A DNA stretch of 64,000 nt from Cyclospora cayetanensis (taxonomy: Eukaryota > Apicomplexa > Conoidasida > Eucoccidiorida > Eimeriidae), in NCBI RefSeq assembly GCF_002999335.1, contig NW_020312103.1, forward strand, positions 124,001 through 188,000, given 5' to 3'. The position numbers were made by a program, and so were the translations under genes. The notes beneath the pieces are model-generated. The model was not told the origin of the DNA. It worked only from the letters and a program-made list of their open reading frames with translations, and ran no database searches. How positions within the stretch are numbered: the stretch's first letter is position 1; the number at the start of each line of letters is the position of its first letter. Of this stretch, positions 11,336 through 23,600 are shown piece by piece.

Positions 11336-14104
11336 ATGGCGAAAGGCGGTGAGCTATGTTCATTCCATGACAGGCAAATTCGGTTTCCAACCAGGTTGCG
11401 GCTTTCGCCTCCCAGTCGCCTCTCCACTCGTACTGTATCTGCCTGTTTGCGTTCTGTGCATCTTTCCCCCAAGCGTACTTATTTCGTATTTTCAATATTA
11501 GTTTGTCCAATTCGCTGCGTTCCGCTTTCATTTTTGACCCTTCGACGCCCAGACGTCTCCCCTTGTCCAGCCGACGTCCGCCGTCGTAGCAGAGACCGCA
11601 CACCTTGCGGCTTGGGTGCTGTCTGGTGTTTTTTGAGCTAAAAATATGCTTCAATGTGCCTCTGGCGCTGAGAAGCAGCGTCGGGCGCCCTTTTAGCAAC
11701 TTTCTCAGCGATGGAGTTCTCTTGCCCCTGGCCTGTACTTCGCGTGTCATGCGCCTGTGGTCTTTTTATCGTTGCTCTTACATTGTGTACCCACCACTGT
11801 ATCAAGGCCGACCTGTATGTGTCTCTGAGTTTTTGCTGAATGCCTGTCTGCTAGTTTAGCGCTCTTCCTGCAGCTCGGTTCTGCTCTCGCAAGTCTGCCT
11901 GTTGACCAGTGCTGCTGTTTGTTTTTGTGCAGTTCGGTTTCTGTCGCTGGTAAAACCAGCAATGTGCATCTTGCCCGAGGTCCACGCACCTGAGCGCCGT
12001 GTGCCTTTCCGGGAGAAGGTGCTATGGACGCTGATATCGCTGGCTGTCTTCTTGGTCTGCTGCCAGATTCCACTGTATGGCATCCGCACCAGCCGCAGCG
12101 CGGACCCTTTCTACTGGATGCGAGTTATCCTGGCCTCTAATAGAGGCACCCTAATGGAGCTCGGCATCTCCCCAATTGTTACAAGCGGGATGGTCATGCA
12201 GCTCCTTGCGGGTTCTAAAATCATACAAGTCGACCAGAGTCTCAAGGAAGACAGAGCCCTCTTTCAGGGTGCACAGAAACGTAAGTAACAACCAATGTGT
12301 TTTTCGCGTTTATCATTTTGACCTGTCGAACAGTGAGCATGCATGCAAGTATCACTTGCACCTGATGTGCTCGAGCTTGCGACGACAACTGACCGAGCTG
12401 GTGCTACAGCTGAACGCATGCTGCTTTTGTAGCGAGCAGTTGGGAACGAGCAGGGTCTACATTGGGGACACCTTGCGCCTAGAAGAGTGCTATGTCTGGA
12501 TTTTAGGCCTTTCTCTCACATTGCGTCTCAGTGCTGGCTTTGTTAATTACCATCGGCGAGGCTGTGGCGTACGTCATCAGCGGCATGTATGGGCCCATCT
12601 CTGAGATTGGTGCAGGTTCGTCCAGACCCTAGCCATTAGGCTTCGCTTTGAGCACTAACCTCAGATCTTAAGATTTGCACTGGCAGCTATCTTGCGTGCT
12701 TAACAACCCAGTTCATTCGTTGTTTGGGAGATAATTTGTGTGCAAGTCAAACGCATGGCTGATGTTTGTTTGTCGTTTGTCCAGGCAGCGCGTTGCTAAT
12801 TATTCTGCAGCTTTTCTTTGCGGGAGTAGTTGTCATCATTTTGGACGAACTCCTTCAGAAGGGCTACGGCTTGGGCAGCGGCATTTCACTCTTCATTGCT
12901 ACAAACATTTGCGAGACGATCGTTTGGAAGGTAACTTTTTCGAGCTAAGGCTTCAAAGGGTATCAGTGATTCGTCGGATACGCTAGCAGTTCAATTTCCA
13001 GGAACCTGTGCATCTAGGGGCTCGAGGCTACTTCGTATTGCCGATCGTTGAGCGAACCCATGGCGCTCGCCTCTATATCATTCGCATGCTGTCCTTAGCA
13101 TTGAGCATATTCCTTTGCTTGGTTTTACAGGCCTTTAGCCCGACGACGATTAAAACGGGCAAGGGAACTGAGTTTGAAGGCGCGCTTGTTGCCTTGTTTC
13201 ACTGCCTGTTCACAAAGAGCACGAACATGGTGGCGTTGAAGGAGGCCTTCTATCGCTCAAATGCCCCGAACATCACCTCTCTGCTCGCCACTATTTTAGT
13301 GTTCCTGATTGTCATCTACTTCCAAGGGTTCAGGGTTGATCTGGCAGTGAAGTACCAAAGAATTAGAGGGCAGCAAGGCAGCTATCCGATTAAGCTCTTC
13401 TACACAAGCAACATCCCCATCATCCTGCAGACCGCCCTCGTATCGAATCTGTACTTCCTCTCACAGCTGTTGTACAGGCGTTTTAAAAACAACGTGCTGG
13501 TTAATCTGCTCGGTCAGTGGCAGGAAGTCGACGCTGGCGGCCACTCGGTGCCAGTGGGAGGCATCGCATACTACATCTCCCCACCGGGTTCTTTTGGTTC
13601 TATTCTTGACGATCCCCTGCACAGCTTTGTTTACATCACTTTCGTTCTCGTCTCTTGCGCCCTCTTCTCTAAAACATGGATCGAAGTGTCCGGCTCCAGC
13701 TCACGAGACGTGGCGAAACAGCTCAGGGACCAGCAAATGGTGATGAAGGGCTACAGAGAAAGCTCCCTTGTTCAGGCAAGTACAAGAGAGTATTGACATC
13801 ATAGCATACTTCGGATGCCCAGTGCCTCTTGCACCATCTTCTTTTCAATGGCGTATACATTTGTGGTTTTCCCTCCTAAACCCATGTATTGTCGAAGCAT
13901 ATCCCTGCCGCATTGTTTCAGGTGCTTAATCGCTACATTCCAACAGCAGCCGCGTTTGGTGGCATGTGCATTGGGGCTCTCACCATCATTGCCGACTTCC
14001 TAGGCGCCATCGGCAGTGGTACTGGTATTCTCCTTGCCGTCACAATTATTTATCAGTACTACGAAATGCTCGCCAAAGAAAAGGAGCAGGGTGAGAGATG
14101 CTGA
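11336..14104 (+). CDS. SEC61A: Protein transport protein Sec61 subunit alpha
   Basis: Sec61 alpha is the pore-forming subunit of the ER translocon and has ten membrane helices. Exons: 11336-11348, 11933-12280, 12532-12615, 12785-12930, 13131-13775 and 13922-14104, encoding 472 residues, the family's normal length. The 13-nt first exon gives MAKG and joins to [17 protein letters not shown], matching the conserved N-terminus. Also visible are [13 protein letters not shown] (helix 1), PLYGI (plug region), [15 protein letters not shown], the lumenal/cytosolic loop [17 protein letters not shown], and [18 protein letters not shown] with [23 protein letters not shown]. The intron 13776-13921 has a GC donor. 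The C-terminus read here (KEKEQGERC, stop 14102-14104) is uncertain, because GGTGAGAG at 14090 is also a good donor and a small last exon could follow downstream. Confidence 0.95.
13776..13921 (+). other. GC-AG intron in SEC61A
   Basis: The donor is CAG|GCAAGT and the acceptor is TTGTTTCAG. Splicing yields [21 protein letters not shown], which fits the Sec61 alignment exactly. The nearest GT donor (GTACAA, 4 bases on) would place a stop codon just after the junction, so the GC donor is effectively forced by conservation. Confidence 0.85.
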
Positions 14105-15773
14105 ATACACCGGCGTGCCAAATACATTACAAAGCAAAGGCACGCTGTTCGAAACTTTGTGACACTATGTTTTAAATCCCTCCCGGTAATTTCCTGCGCT
14201 GCTTCCGTTGCTTCCACCCTTTATGCACGCCCTAGGGAAGCTTAATACCCGAGAGATAGCCGATACACAAATAGATGCGCAGTTTTCTCATTTGCTGTGC
14301 TTCATATCTAATTGAGCAGTGTGATATTTGAGGTGCATTCTCTTGCTTTGTGTGCTTGCTCTATGAAGGCAATTCGATATTCTGAACATTGAAGAAACTA
14401 AAAACTTGCTCCCTTTGCGTCTTTTTCGTGTACGCAACCAAAGAGGCCACTTCATGCGTTCTCTGGCAGTTCCCATATATAGATTTCCGTGGAGCAACAT
14501 GTCACAGCACGGCATCACACGATGGAGTCGTCTTCTTTGCCGTTTTGGCGGCTACTCAGATAGATAGAGGAGCAGACGCAAGAAATGAGGTCAAGATAAT
14601 GGCATAACGAGAACAGGCACGACAAGGCTCCGTGAGGGGGGGAACAGGAGTTGCGCGCGTCTTAATTTGACATTTGGCTGGATCCGGCTCATTCCTGGTG
14701 TCCAAGTAAAGGAGCTCAAGCCATTAATTTGGAAAGAAGAGGATAACACAAGAATTCCTTTGTTTCTCTGGACATTTGCTGTATGGGTGGTCTCGGGGAT
14801 GCAGTTTTGCATCGCTCTTGTTTCCCTCGTCTCTGCTCATGTAGATTCAAGAGAGACGGATTGACGACCAGGCGTCGCTCTACCAACCAGCACAGTAGAT
14901 TGAGTCCTGAGCACCCGAAGTAGGAAGGGGCTTGAAAATGACCTGATGGGCAGGACACGCGTCTACACATCCTTCTCATGTTGTACATGGGAAAATGTTG
15001 TTTTTACGGACATTTGACTCAGCAAGGGTTCACAGAAATACAGACTTTATAAGCCCAACGTTTCATGTAGAAGGTACTCAGTCATTTGCTGGTGGTAGTA
15101 GCTTCCTAACTTCAGTCTCTGTCTACTTAAAGTTCGAAGTAAAACACAACGGTTCATTTAAGCGCAAGGGTGCCTATGTGCAGACCATAAGCTCGCAGCT
15201 GGGCTGCAGTAGTTGTACATCCAGATGCATATGGGCAGGGTTACAGCAAAGGTGATTGCTAAGAACACAAAACGACGTTTACTAGTATGTGGAGAAGCGA
15301 GTACACAACAAAAGAACCAAATGCTGACAAGCGAAGATACAAACAAGTTTGTGGGAAATAGGGGGGAAAGCGATATGTAAAACACGCAATGGACGGTACA
15401 TCGGGTGGCATCAGTAGGTATACGGACGTTGTATTGGCTGACGTTGCGTACTGGGTTGTGCATTAAGTCACAATTTTTATTATTCGGCTAGTTGGATGAG
15501 AGTGAGGTCTGGGAAAAGTAATGATGCAGCCGAATCTATTTAATCGGCCGAACAAGCCCTTTAGGGAGAGGAATAGTTCTATTTACACTTCAAGTGTGTG
15601 CTTGCCCGTATGACCACATTTAGATTATTGGTTGCTTGGCGTGCCCACACACTGCTGTATGGGGCCAAGCTCTGAGACAGGAAACGCATGCCCTCCCTCC
15701 TTACGGGGCTGTTGTGATGCGGATTCTTTCCCAAAATTCTCATTCCCTTCTCACGACGAGAGGTTCCCTGGTT
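14105..15773. other. No supported gene
   Basis: This is the 3' flank of SEC61A. Several short ORFs appear on both strands, none with family features. A final small SEC61A exon could lie in the first 600 bases. Confidence 0.5.
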
Positions 15774-16232
15774 TCACGGGGTAGTCCTTGACGTGTTGCC
15801 AATATTCTTGGAATAGCGGCTTTGCCACAACGTTACACCGTCTGCCGACACTAGCGACTGATTGAAAAGGTCTTCTTTCTCCCTGAACTGCAGGGTTTGA
15901 GGGTATTTGTCCTCCATCGTGTGTCCTTGGGCACCGTGGTGCCTTGGAACTCGATTCGCACCACGACCACGAGGATTAGCTGTGTCGAATTCTTCAGGCT
16001 GCCGTCTTTGCCCGTGCCTCTCTTGTCTGTGGATTAGCTCGACTTGCGTCCCCCTGTTTGCTCGCTCGTGATGATGATATGCAGCCATTCCAACGGCGGC
16101 AGTACCGCATGCACCAGCTAGCCCAGCTGCAGCTAGCCATCCGTTACTAAGGATATAACCACATTGCGGAGGAAGAAGCCCACCTTTTCCTCGGGCGTTC
16201 ATGAGATCAGCTGGGTCGTTCGGGTCGTTCAT
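15774..16232 (-). CDS. Hypothetical small protein with one hydrophobic segment
   Basis: This is a 152-residue open frame starting MNDPNDPADLMNARGKGG. It has one likely membrane segment (GWLAAAGLAGACGTAAVG, about residues 33-50) followed by a hydrophilic His/Arg/Gln-rich tail. The ATG at 16232 is the first in frame after a stop-free region without Met. An upstream exon on the same strand may add residues (16245-16487 contains hydrophobic ORFs), but no junction is clear. No family is recognised. The even Ala/Gly composition and low stop density argue for coding; the call is tentative. Confidence 0.35.
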   Translation of the reverse strand: MNDPNDPADLMNARGKGGLLPPQCGYILSNGWLAAAGLAGACGTAAVGMAAYHHHERANRGTQVELIHRQERHGQRRQPEEFDTANPRGRGANRVPRHHGAQGHTMEDKYPQTLQFREKEDLFNQSLVSADGVTLWQSRYSKNIGNTSRTTP

Positions 16233-17316
16233 AGGTGCAAGCAAGCAGTTCGATTGGAAAGGGCAAAATCGATAGCTGATATATTTGTGCCTGCCATGAC
16301 TGAGTCAAAGAGAAGATGCTTGCCAAGGTCCTTCAACAAAGCTGATGAGGCCACAGAAGGAAACATCCAACGTGCAAGGTACCACACCAGGGATACGCTC
16401 AGCGCGAATACGTACACACACAAGAATTCTCGCAGCAGTAAAAAACAGAATGGGTTTCGATAATGGCCATACGAAGAGCAGCACCACAGGCCGTGGGAAG
16501 GCACTATTTCATGTTTAATGTCTCTAGTGTGCAGTGCAATCTGTGTATCGATTCAATAAACGATGGAAAGACCAGCATTCTGTCTCCCGCTTGGTCTCTT
16601 CCGATTTTCCTAATCCTGAAGGCTTCTATCCAGTGTGCTCAAAGTAAAAGCAATGACTCCTTTTCCTCAGACGTAATGCGGTCTCGATGCACTTACCGCT
16701 GGAGGTGTTGAGGTGGTGAATGAGGTGTGTTGTTCGTTTCTGTTTCCAGATGCTCGATCGGCAACTAGATAAAGCATCTTTTGCACGAAAACAGCCCGAA
16801 ACAGAATCAGGAAAGGGGGCAGGTCGCACGTACACGCGTGGCCATGCTCAACCCTATCCGCAAACAATTGAGGGGAGGGCGCTAATGCTAGAGCCCAAAA
16901 GCGTTTTACATGGTATCTCCTGATTTATTTGTCCGAATTCAGCTATTTTATATCCATGGGATTCATCGGGAATGCGGAACCCGAAAAACAAAGGGTCACT
17001 GGAAGGACCAACGGGCACAACGTTCACTGTGGTCTTTAGCTAGTCAGTTTGTGAATTCCCGAGTCGAGGAAGTGTGACTATAAACATCATTTTACTTTGA
17101 ATTTCATAGCATTTAAATCTATTCTTGTTTTTTTTCGAGTGCCAACTACTCCGTTTTCAAGCCTATTTTACACATCACATCAAATGTCCCGCGGATGTGA
17201 TCAAGGGAAGCTCTTTCTGCACCAGTTGGCCATTAGAAAGAAGAAGCAGCACTTTTGTAACACCTCAAAAGCCATTAAAGTGACTTGCTGACACGCAGGC
17301 AGCAGGATAACATTTT

Positions 17317-20032
17317 ATGGCGTCCTACCCGATAACTGGGGGCCCGCGGAGGGCCCCCGAGACCCCTAAGAGCAGGGGTGCCGACATCCCACGCCTTCTG
17401 CAGCAGAAGCAGAGGGTGCAGATGTATTCTCAAGTACCTCAGCACCAAGACTCACAGCAGCAGCTGAGGCCACGGATAGTTGCCTGGCAAACGCCTGACA
17501 GCTACGCAAAGGAAGACGACTCGGGAATTTACGATACTGAAGCTAAAATTGAGGTTACCGCTCAGTGCAGACCCAAAGAGGGTGAACTCCTTATTTCTAA
17601 TAGTACCCCTTACACGATCACTGTCGTCTACAATTATGCATATGCCTCCCTAATTGTTGGCTTGCTCTCGGTTCTCATGCTTTGATTCGCAGTCTTTGGT
17701 TCATGGAGTAAGTCTTAATAATGCATCCAAAGCTCAAACTTTCCTCTTTTTCTTCGCAGACGTTTACCAGGTGCTTAAGGAGGTCATTCGAGTGCATCCC
17801 AGTCTCTCTCCGAAACACCGTGAATTGCTGGTAATCCCTTTGTCGTAAACCCGTACCTGCACTCTCTAGCCTTCAAACTGAAATTGTAAGACGCCTTGTT
17901 CAAAACACTCTGAACATGTTTAGCTGGATCCCCAAGCCTTAGCTACGAAGGCCCAAACCCCGCGCTCGAAGCATTTTCTGTGCCTGTGTGACGTGTTGGG
18001 GCCATGTGTGTGTTCAGGGAAACACTGTGAAGGGCTTGATAGCCGACCGCTGCGTAGCGCATTCTATGATCTCTGCCATGCGAGCTATGCTCTCTGCTGC
18101 TGGCACTGCTTGGCAAATTGCTCGGGGAAATTCAGCAGCTGCCGCTGTGTGTCTGGCTGCTGCTGGTGTCGCCGCTGAGCTTACTATGGCTGGCGTGTCC
18201 CCTAGAGAGGCTGGAAAGCGAGCAGCAGAAGTAGCTGTCGCCAAGGGTGTAGGGGCCACGAGAAACCTTGTGTCTAGGCATAAAGTGGAGCAACAGCGCC
18301 AGCACAACGCCGCCGCTGCTGCTGCTGCACTGAGGCGCGCCCAGGAAGCAGCAGAAGCAGCGGGTGATTATTCTGGTAATGAAACACAGGAGAACCCCTC
18401 CAGCACTAATCGTCAGAATGTGGAACTTCGCAGTCCACCTTTGCCAGCCCCAGATTCTGCGGCGGCTCTGAGCGCCGGTGTACACGTTCCCCAGTATCTG
18501 GTGGAGACTGCAACGTCAGAGGCTGTGCTACAGATGGCTGCTTATTTCGACAAGAGACTTGACCTCTTTCTTCGTCTCCTAGCTGATGAAATCCGAAACC
18601 TGGCGAGAAGCACCTGGAAACTTGTCGAAGAAAAGCTCTTGCCCGCTACTGACTCGAAGGCAAACATGAGCACTATCTATTTGTGTATCCTTTGGCCCCA
18701 ATTACTCCTAGCTTTACATCACAGTAGTTTCCTAACGTCAAATGTCGAAAAGCGTGGTCTAATCTAAAATGTCGTGGTACACTCGAGAGCCCTCCTCACC
18801 AACGAATGGTCGCTGAAAGTCTAGAGACCTACATGTCGCTGATGGAGAGAAGTCCTTGGTGGCTACAGGTGTATGCATCCGAATTTTCGTCTTCTTCTGT
18901 TATACTCTTGTGCTGATTTATTCAGGAAGCGAAGGTTTTTTACTTGCAACTCAGCGCTGACACTGCGCGGTATACCTCGCAGGTAAACAGCAACGGATAG
19001 GTACCATCAGGCGGGCAAATTGCAAGTCAAAAGCTGCTGCTAAAAACCCATGCTTTCTTCTATTCCCAAGGGTGCACACTCTAGAGCCTTTCCACCAGCG
19101 CTACTCTTTTCCTGTCACCGTCTGCGTCGACCCCTTTCCCTCTACATTCCTTGCTGTGTACGTGGTGTCCCTGCTTCCTGCTTATTCTTTCATGTCCAAT
19201 ACATATTGTTTCGTTGTCTGCGTACTTTTCATTTTCTGTTGTACAGCTTGTACAGTTATACTGCGACCTCTACTAATGCAACTCCCAATGTATCGAATAG
19301 GGCCGAAGGAGTACCTCTGGTTGCCCTTTCGACTTTTGTGCGTTCGTGATATGCTATTCCCAGGTAGTAAACGACACAGAGGAGGAAAATCGACTCAGGA
19401 AACAGAGTATTCAGTTTTACCGGACTGCCCTTGCACTCTTTGAGGCAAAACCTGCAGAACAAAAGGAAGGCCAAAAGGCGGAAGGCAAAGATGAACAACA
19501 AACACTCCTCGGTGCAAAAATGGGACTAAAGCTCAACTATGCAGGTCCAAAATCATTTGCTTTTTCCTTATGCTGCTGTTGTTAACGCTGTGGTGGAGTG
19601 GTGGGCGGTGCATGTGCCTCCGCTATTGTTTAGGCTGGTACACGAGCAACGCTCTGGTGGGTCGGCCGTGCACCATCTGATTCTGTTGGTGCTGTTGTCG
19701 CTTCAGTGCTGTTGCATGACGAGGAGAATGGAATCCAGGAAGCAATAGACGTGTTGGCTGATCAATTCCGAGAAGCTGTGGCGAATGTCGTGCACATCAC
19801 GTAATTTCCAAGCATTCAGATTTGTTGCTGATAATCCCCGTAACACTTCAGTGAATGTATCTATGCTTCAGCTGATTCCCTATTGCGTTGTGCCGTGCTT
19901 GTTAGCCTTTTTTCTCGTTTGTGACTTTTTTCATGCAGAGATGGGGAAGAGAGCCGCCGCGTAATGACGATAATGAGTCTCATCAGAGGAAATGTTGAGA
20001 ACTGGTGCCGCGGTAAGGGAAGCAGCAGCTAG
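17317..20032 (+). CDS. 14-3-3 domain protein, long divergent form with N-terminal and internal insertions
   Basis: 14-3-3 proteins bind phosphoserine/threonine motifs as dimers. The exons are 17317-17581, 17693-17707, 17760-17830, 18018-18659, 18926-18982, 19364-19544, 19707-19800 and 19939-20032, encoding 472 residues against about 250 normally. The start is the first ATG in frame. About 90 extra residues precede the helix VYQVLKEVIRV. The phosphopeptide pocket is kept: Lys122 and Arg128 in TVKGLIADR, Arg346-Tyr347 in SADTARYTSQ, Asn408 in MGLKLNYA, Asn460 and Trp464 in RGNVENW. About 150 Ala-rich residues are inserted after the second pocket helix (about 135-285), a region of short loops in ordinary 14-3-3s. 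KLVEEKLLPATDSK and EAKVFYLQL match the signature around the alpha-5 helix. One 15-nt exon and one GC-AG intron are required by phase and alignment. Confidence 0.85.
18660..18925 (+). other. GC-AG intron in the 14-3-3 gene
   Basis: The donor is AAG|GCAAAC and the acceptor is TTATTCAG. Joining gives LLPATDSK|EAKVFYL, equal in length to the conserved LIPxxxSxESKVFYL region of 14-3-3s. No GT donor close by gives this product. The intron contains a decoy open stretch (18790-18868) that ends in a good acceptor-like and donor-like context and could be an alternative exon. Confidence 0.75.
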
Positions 20033-20673
20033 GAAATTTATTTGCATTAACAACCAGCGTGAATAGGGCAGGCATGAACAGGGACGGGTGCCACTTGTAG
20101 TAAAGAGAGCGCCAGCCGGCGCATTTGTCTTTATCCTATGTTATGCTTGCCGTTTTCTTTGCCAAATTACGCCTCATCATTTCTTTTTTTTACTTTTACT
20201 GCCTTTGCTGCTTGTCTGGATGTTGCTCTTGTTTCGACTTTTGTGACTCATCATCAGAATTGTTTTGCTTATTGGTGCTGACTGCTTGCTAGCGCTTCTA
20301 GTGTGTATCCGCTTCTTTCGGCAAGTTTAGTCGCTTGTTTATTCCACGGTATTCAGGGTGCTCCCTTCAAATCTGCTGGCTTGAATGCGTTTATATAGTG
20401 ATTGGCCATACATATTCATGTTTTGTTTGATTGATTGATGTGTATCTGTTCATTTTTCTATACTATACTTGCTATATTGTTAAGCTTAAACTCTCTTGGT
20501 ATTTGCTGCCCAAATTATTTTGTTTGCATGATTGTGTTTGTAGAGCTCGGTCGGAACGACGCGACGGCCCTTCTGGGTTTGGACGGATCAGCGGCTCCGG
20601 TCATATGAGGCAGTGAAGCCGTTTATTGAGCCACACAAATAAGCAAATACAGGAATCTGAAAGAATATAGGCA
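20033..20673. other. Convergent 3' flanks
   Basis: AT-rich, with TTGATTGATTGATG and T-runs, between the 3' ends of the 14-3-3 gene (+) and the large sensor-phosphodiesterase gene (-). No coding feature is seen. Confidence 0.6.
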
Positions 20674-23600
20674 CTAGTGGCAACGGCAATGCGTATGCAT
20701 ACAGGGACGGAAAGCAGCCATCTTGTGTGACTTCCATCGAATAACTGAAGAGATGTGCCCTGTTGTTTTTGTCCACTGTTTCGCTTTTTCCTCGTCCATT
20801 TGCGCGTATTCTCGTAAATTTTTTCGCGGGTTATACGGATCGAGATGGTTGTAAAATGGCACAGTAAGCTAGAAATAGCATGTATACCTGTAACTGCACG
20901 TGTTCGTACGCAGCTGTAACGCGTTGTAGTATGCAGTGTTACTGAGTCGAACTCCGAGGCAAACGGATTGCGGTGTCATACCTAAAGCAGAAGCTTTTCT
21001 GAGGCCTCACGCATTGTATCAAATGAAGCAAGCAGAGTGCAGTAAAGTCTTTTTCCTGTTTCTTTAGATTAGTGCCATACCAGTGCACAGTCCCTTTTCT
21101 CACTCCAGTAGTTGCTGCTGTTAGTCTAGCTGCTGCGCATAAGGCTTCTCCCTCAGCCCTACTGTGAATGCTGCTGATCTTGCAAGTGCTGCTGCTGCTC
21201 ATTTTCCGCTACTTCTGATGCCTGTGTATCGTAGTAGTAAAAAGCCCCGTCATCTCCAAAGTAACCTCTGCAGATACCCTGGGCATCGTACGCGTATCCA
21301 TATTCGTCGTAAACAAACCCGTACTCATCTACTTGCAGAACCATGCCTTCTGGTGCTGAGTCTGTTGCTGGTGCAGTCTGGGTTTCTGTGGGTGCCCTTA
21401 ATTCTGCTGGTACAGCCACGTTGTCTGCTGGCTGGGCAACATGGAGGCCCTGCGCCTCAACAGTTGGCTTCGCTGCTACAGTTTCGACTAGTGGTAGTGC
21501 TGCAATTTCATCGAGTGCTGCTGGTGGCCGTGATGGTGGGTTTTCTGTTTCCAGTTGGGATGGCACAACTGCATGAACCGCTGCTGTATCCTGTTGGTTC
21601 TGCACCTGCCCCTGTTGCCATTTTTCCTGTTGGTGGTGCTCCGACTGTTGCTGCTGCTCTACTGCGTTGTTTTCTCTAAGTGTCGCACTGTGCTCGACAC
21701 AATTGGTTTGTGGGTCCTCTTCTTTTCCCTCCGCGGCTGCTTCTATTCTTTTGGATGCTAGTAGGGCAGCGATAGCCTGAACATCTGCTTCGTAACCCAG
21801 AGGCCCTTCTGGCTCAATATCTGGCTCTAGTTCGTCGATTACATTGCTGGGTAACGGGCTTAGTCCTTCCGTGGGAGCAAGAGGACTCCCGTCTCCTTCT
21901 TTTCCTTTTGTATCCTGTGACTGCCTTCTGCTTTTACTCAACTCTCTTTCAATCATGCTTCGAAATCCTTCCGCAAGAGGGGATATACTGGGGCGTGGCT
22001 TCTCTACTGCATGGTCCTGCTGCTCTTCAGTCACGGTAGTCTCCACGGAGCTGTCACTGCCACTGTCACTGGACATCTCGGCACGACGACGGCGACGCTC
22101 TTCTCTTCTTTGTCTGCAAGGTGTCCACAGCTGGAATTCAAAGCCTGTCTGTATTGGCTGTCTGAGCGACTCAAGTTTAGCAGAATGCGTTAACATGGTC
22201 TACATGGTTCTTCAGATACCAGAGGTAAACTATAAATGGCAGGGCGAATGAAACGGTGGACTTGAATGACAACATCAATAAATTTGCGCCACAATGAAAA
22301 TAACATAGCTGCTTAATTTTTTTCCCACACTGGAAAAGAATCAAGATCACTCAAAGCCTATGCCTTTTGTCTCCAAATACGCTCTCCTGATTCAGTTTTC
22401 TGCATGGATCTAGCTAGTCCTGTGTGCCGTGTGGTTTTAAGCTCGGCCATAATGTATCTGTACACACACAATTTAGGACTATTTATATTGGTCGAGACGT
22501 CTAGAGCCTTTATGATTGAATGAACTGACTGCTCTGCTTCTTGTTGTTCTTTGACTCTCCTTGCCTCTTCTGCCTTCGCCTTCCTCTCTTCCTCCTCCCT
22601 GAGCTTCATCTCTTCTTCTTCCCGGCGCGCTGCCTGGAAGGCGAGCTCTTTCTGTAGCTCAAGCTCCTCTTGTTGACGACGCTGCTCCTCTAGCACACGC
22701 TGCTGCTCATCTGTAGCACAATGAAGTATGGCCGCATGAAGGTTGGTAACGGGGTCAGCAAGTGCAGACTTGAGAGGAAGACAAACTGCAACCAAGAATG
22801 AAAGAACAGGGCCACGGACAAGGAAACATGCAGCTGCACAAACACCAAGGTAGATAAACAGAGTCATACGTCAGCAAGGCGATACAGGCACGCAGGTACA
22901 GACAGCGACCACAGAGTAAATAAAATGGATCAAAGGGTTATGGCAATGCAGATGCATATACAGCCAGAAAAATGCACCGCCAAAGGTGGGACAAGGAGAA
23001 GTGGGGTTCTGTCTAAGTGACCAAAGTAGAAGCCACGGGAGGGCGGGAAAATAAGCATTGCATTATCTCTTAAGGAAGGGTGTGAATAGAAGATTACGAC
23101 TTTACGATAAATCGACTCGCAATCATCATGCGGTCACTTGAGTGTGCAACGGGATGTGCATGAGGCATTTGTGCGTTCACTCTTTCCCTTGTGCTTCCCT
23201 GCTGCGCTTTCTGCTCCGTTCACTGCTTTGCGCGCATATTAGCTGGTACTTAAGCTCCACTTTGCTATAAACTAAGGAAAGCATGTTATGAAGTGACTCT
23301 GTAAATGCGTCGAAAAACACGGTGCTCCTTGTCTGGAGCTAGTGTGCAAGCAAATCAAGAGGTAACAGGCAAATTCACCAATGCAGTGAAAGCACACCAC
23401 AGACTGTCCTACCAAGCAGTATCCTGTAAGGCGTTTCATCATACTGGTAGCAGTTGATGAGTTGGGGGCTTGCGGACTCGTCTATTACCAGCTTTGCACT
23501 CTGGTACTCCATTTCTTCTTCTAAGGCTTTCAATGCGGCCGAAATTCCGGAGAGGCGCATCTCTTTCAACTCTTCAACATCGTGCGAGCCCTCTATTTTA

